The translations under genes were made by a program, and so were the position numbers. The notes under the pieces are model-generated. The model ran no database searches. It was not told the DNA's origin and saw nothing but the letters and a program-made list of their open reading frames with translations. This document shows positions 45,986 through 46,844 of a DNA stretch of 46,844 nucleotides, in pieces (the first letter of the stretch is position 1; each line of letters starts with the position of its first letter). The stretch is from NCBI GenBank assembly GCA_037176905.1, contig JBBBWG010007557.1, positions 38,106 to 84,949 of the forward strand, in the 5' to 3' direction. Source of the stretch: Azolla pinnata. Taxonomy: Eukaryota; Streptophyta; Polypodiopsida; Salviniales; Salviniaceae.

Positions 45986-46844
45986 GAGGGGGCCCGCGAG
46001 GAAGACGACAGATAAACAGGCTTCCGAATTATCTAATTTTCGGGTTTTATTTTGTTTTTTAAAAGAGCGGAAATGGAAATCGGTTCGATTATCTTTTTTT
46101 TAAAAAGAAAGAAACAAATTTATTTCGCGCGTACCGCAGAAATAAAATAAATCGATAAAATAAATCAAACCAAACTCATTCATTTTGTTTCATTTGTTTT
46201 ATTTGTTTTATTTACTGTCGTAAATGAAAACGATCCCTGTTTTTTTTTTTTGGTTTTTTTTTTCGGCTCTTGTTTTTTGTTTTTTTGTCGCTTCCCAGTA
46301 AAACAAAAACAAAAACAAGAAAAAAAAACCATTAATTCTGGCCGAAATGTCCTTTTATTTGATTGGCTCGTAAAATAATACAGAATAATAGTATTTATAA
46401 GGAATTCGGATTTTTATTGCATCGCTTTTTTATTATTAAATGTAGTTCTTTTTTTTTTAAATCTTGTGTGTGGTTTTGTTTTTGTTTTCCGTGTGTTTTT
46501 TTTTTAATTTTTACCAAGAACCGAATTAATGGATTTACTGAATTAAATTGGCATTTACGGCGCGCGAGAAAACGTCGCTTTCGCGGGGTTTTAATTAATT
46601 AAATTAATTAATCAAGCGTGCCCCCGCATTTCTTTTTTCTCCTTTTTTTTTTTCTCTTTCTCCCATTTCCATTTTGTTTTCCTCTGTTCAAAATCTTTTC
46701 TTTTTTCCCTTTTCTTTTTTGTTTTAAATGGGGTGTTTTTATTTATTTATCAAATTGTTTTATTTTCCAATGCGGCTGTTCTTTTTTTATTCTTGGCATG
46801 ATTGTGTGGAAATTAGATTTTCTTTTAATTGTTTTATTGTTTTT
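45986..46844. other. AT-rich upstream DNA of the STICHEL-like gene
   Basis: Homopolymeric T and A runs, TTTTATTTGTTTTATTTG-like repeats (46185-46215) and an AATTAATTAAATTAATTAAT palindromic run (46591-46611). No gene or RNA is recognised. Confidence 0.6.

Noticed and set aside
1..46844. tRNA, rRNA or other structured RNA genes
   Set aside because: I looked for tRNA A/B boxes with cloverleaf potential and for conserved rRNA blocks and saw none convincing; a tRNAscan or Infernal run would be decisive.

Overview
This is nuclear DNA of a land plant, most likely a seed plant. Five intron-containing genes belong to plant families or plant-type subfamilies, splice sites are canonical GT-AG, and telomere-like TTTAGGG/TTAGGG and telo-box motifs recur. 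The spaces between genes hold decayed retroelements and DNA transposons. I cannot name the species; no organelle, bacterial or viral genome is present.

Layout. 1-2424 (+): 3' part of a DUF212 (acid phosphatase/vanadium haloperoxidase-related) membrane protein gene, with its 5' exon(s) missing. 2425-5900: repeats, including an intact Mutator-type MITE at 3408-3828 with a 9-bp target duplication. 12243-5928 (-): complete 12-exon EDC4/VARICOSE decapping scaffold, about 1446 aa; its probable promoter and 5' leader lie at 12.3-13.65 kb, and the probable promoter is repeated three to four times out to 14.6 kb. 14.7-24.5 kb: transposon territory, with two degenerate Ty3-type gag copies, a Ty3-type RT/RNase H pseudogene, a roughly 800-bp minisatellite built on a 12-bp unit, a plant En/Spm-like transposase remnant and a LINE reverse-transcriptase remnant. 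25977-31133 (+): GAUT13/14-type GT8 glycosyltransferase, about 518 aa. 33253-37267 (+): tandem two-domain DJ-1/PfpI protein with an added N-terminal extension, 466 aa, preceded by a roughly 550-bp ATGN tetranucleotide array. 45664-40965 (-): STICHEL-like protein related to DNA polymerase III gamma/tau, about 1347 aa, with extreme single-residue runs and a changed arginine-finger motif. 45975-46844: AT-rich upstream DNA.

The genes do not form a pathway. They are ordinary plant housekeeping or developmental loci: mRNA decapping, cell-wall or pollen-wall pectin synthesis, DJ-1 stress/glyoxalase-type chemistry, trichome or cell-shape control, and a membrane protein of unknown role.

The most distinctive local property is structural. 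Two-to-four-copy tandem duplications of about 100-350 bp sit in introns or flanks of all five genes. Some carry functional signals: two copies of the last GAUT splice acceptor with the first bases of its exon, a decayed copy of a DJ-1 splice donor, and repeats of the putative EDC4 core promoter. I see no operon-like or defence-like novel system. This short-segment duplication habit and the changed ATPase residues in the STICHEL-like protein are the best candidates for follow-up.
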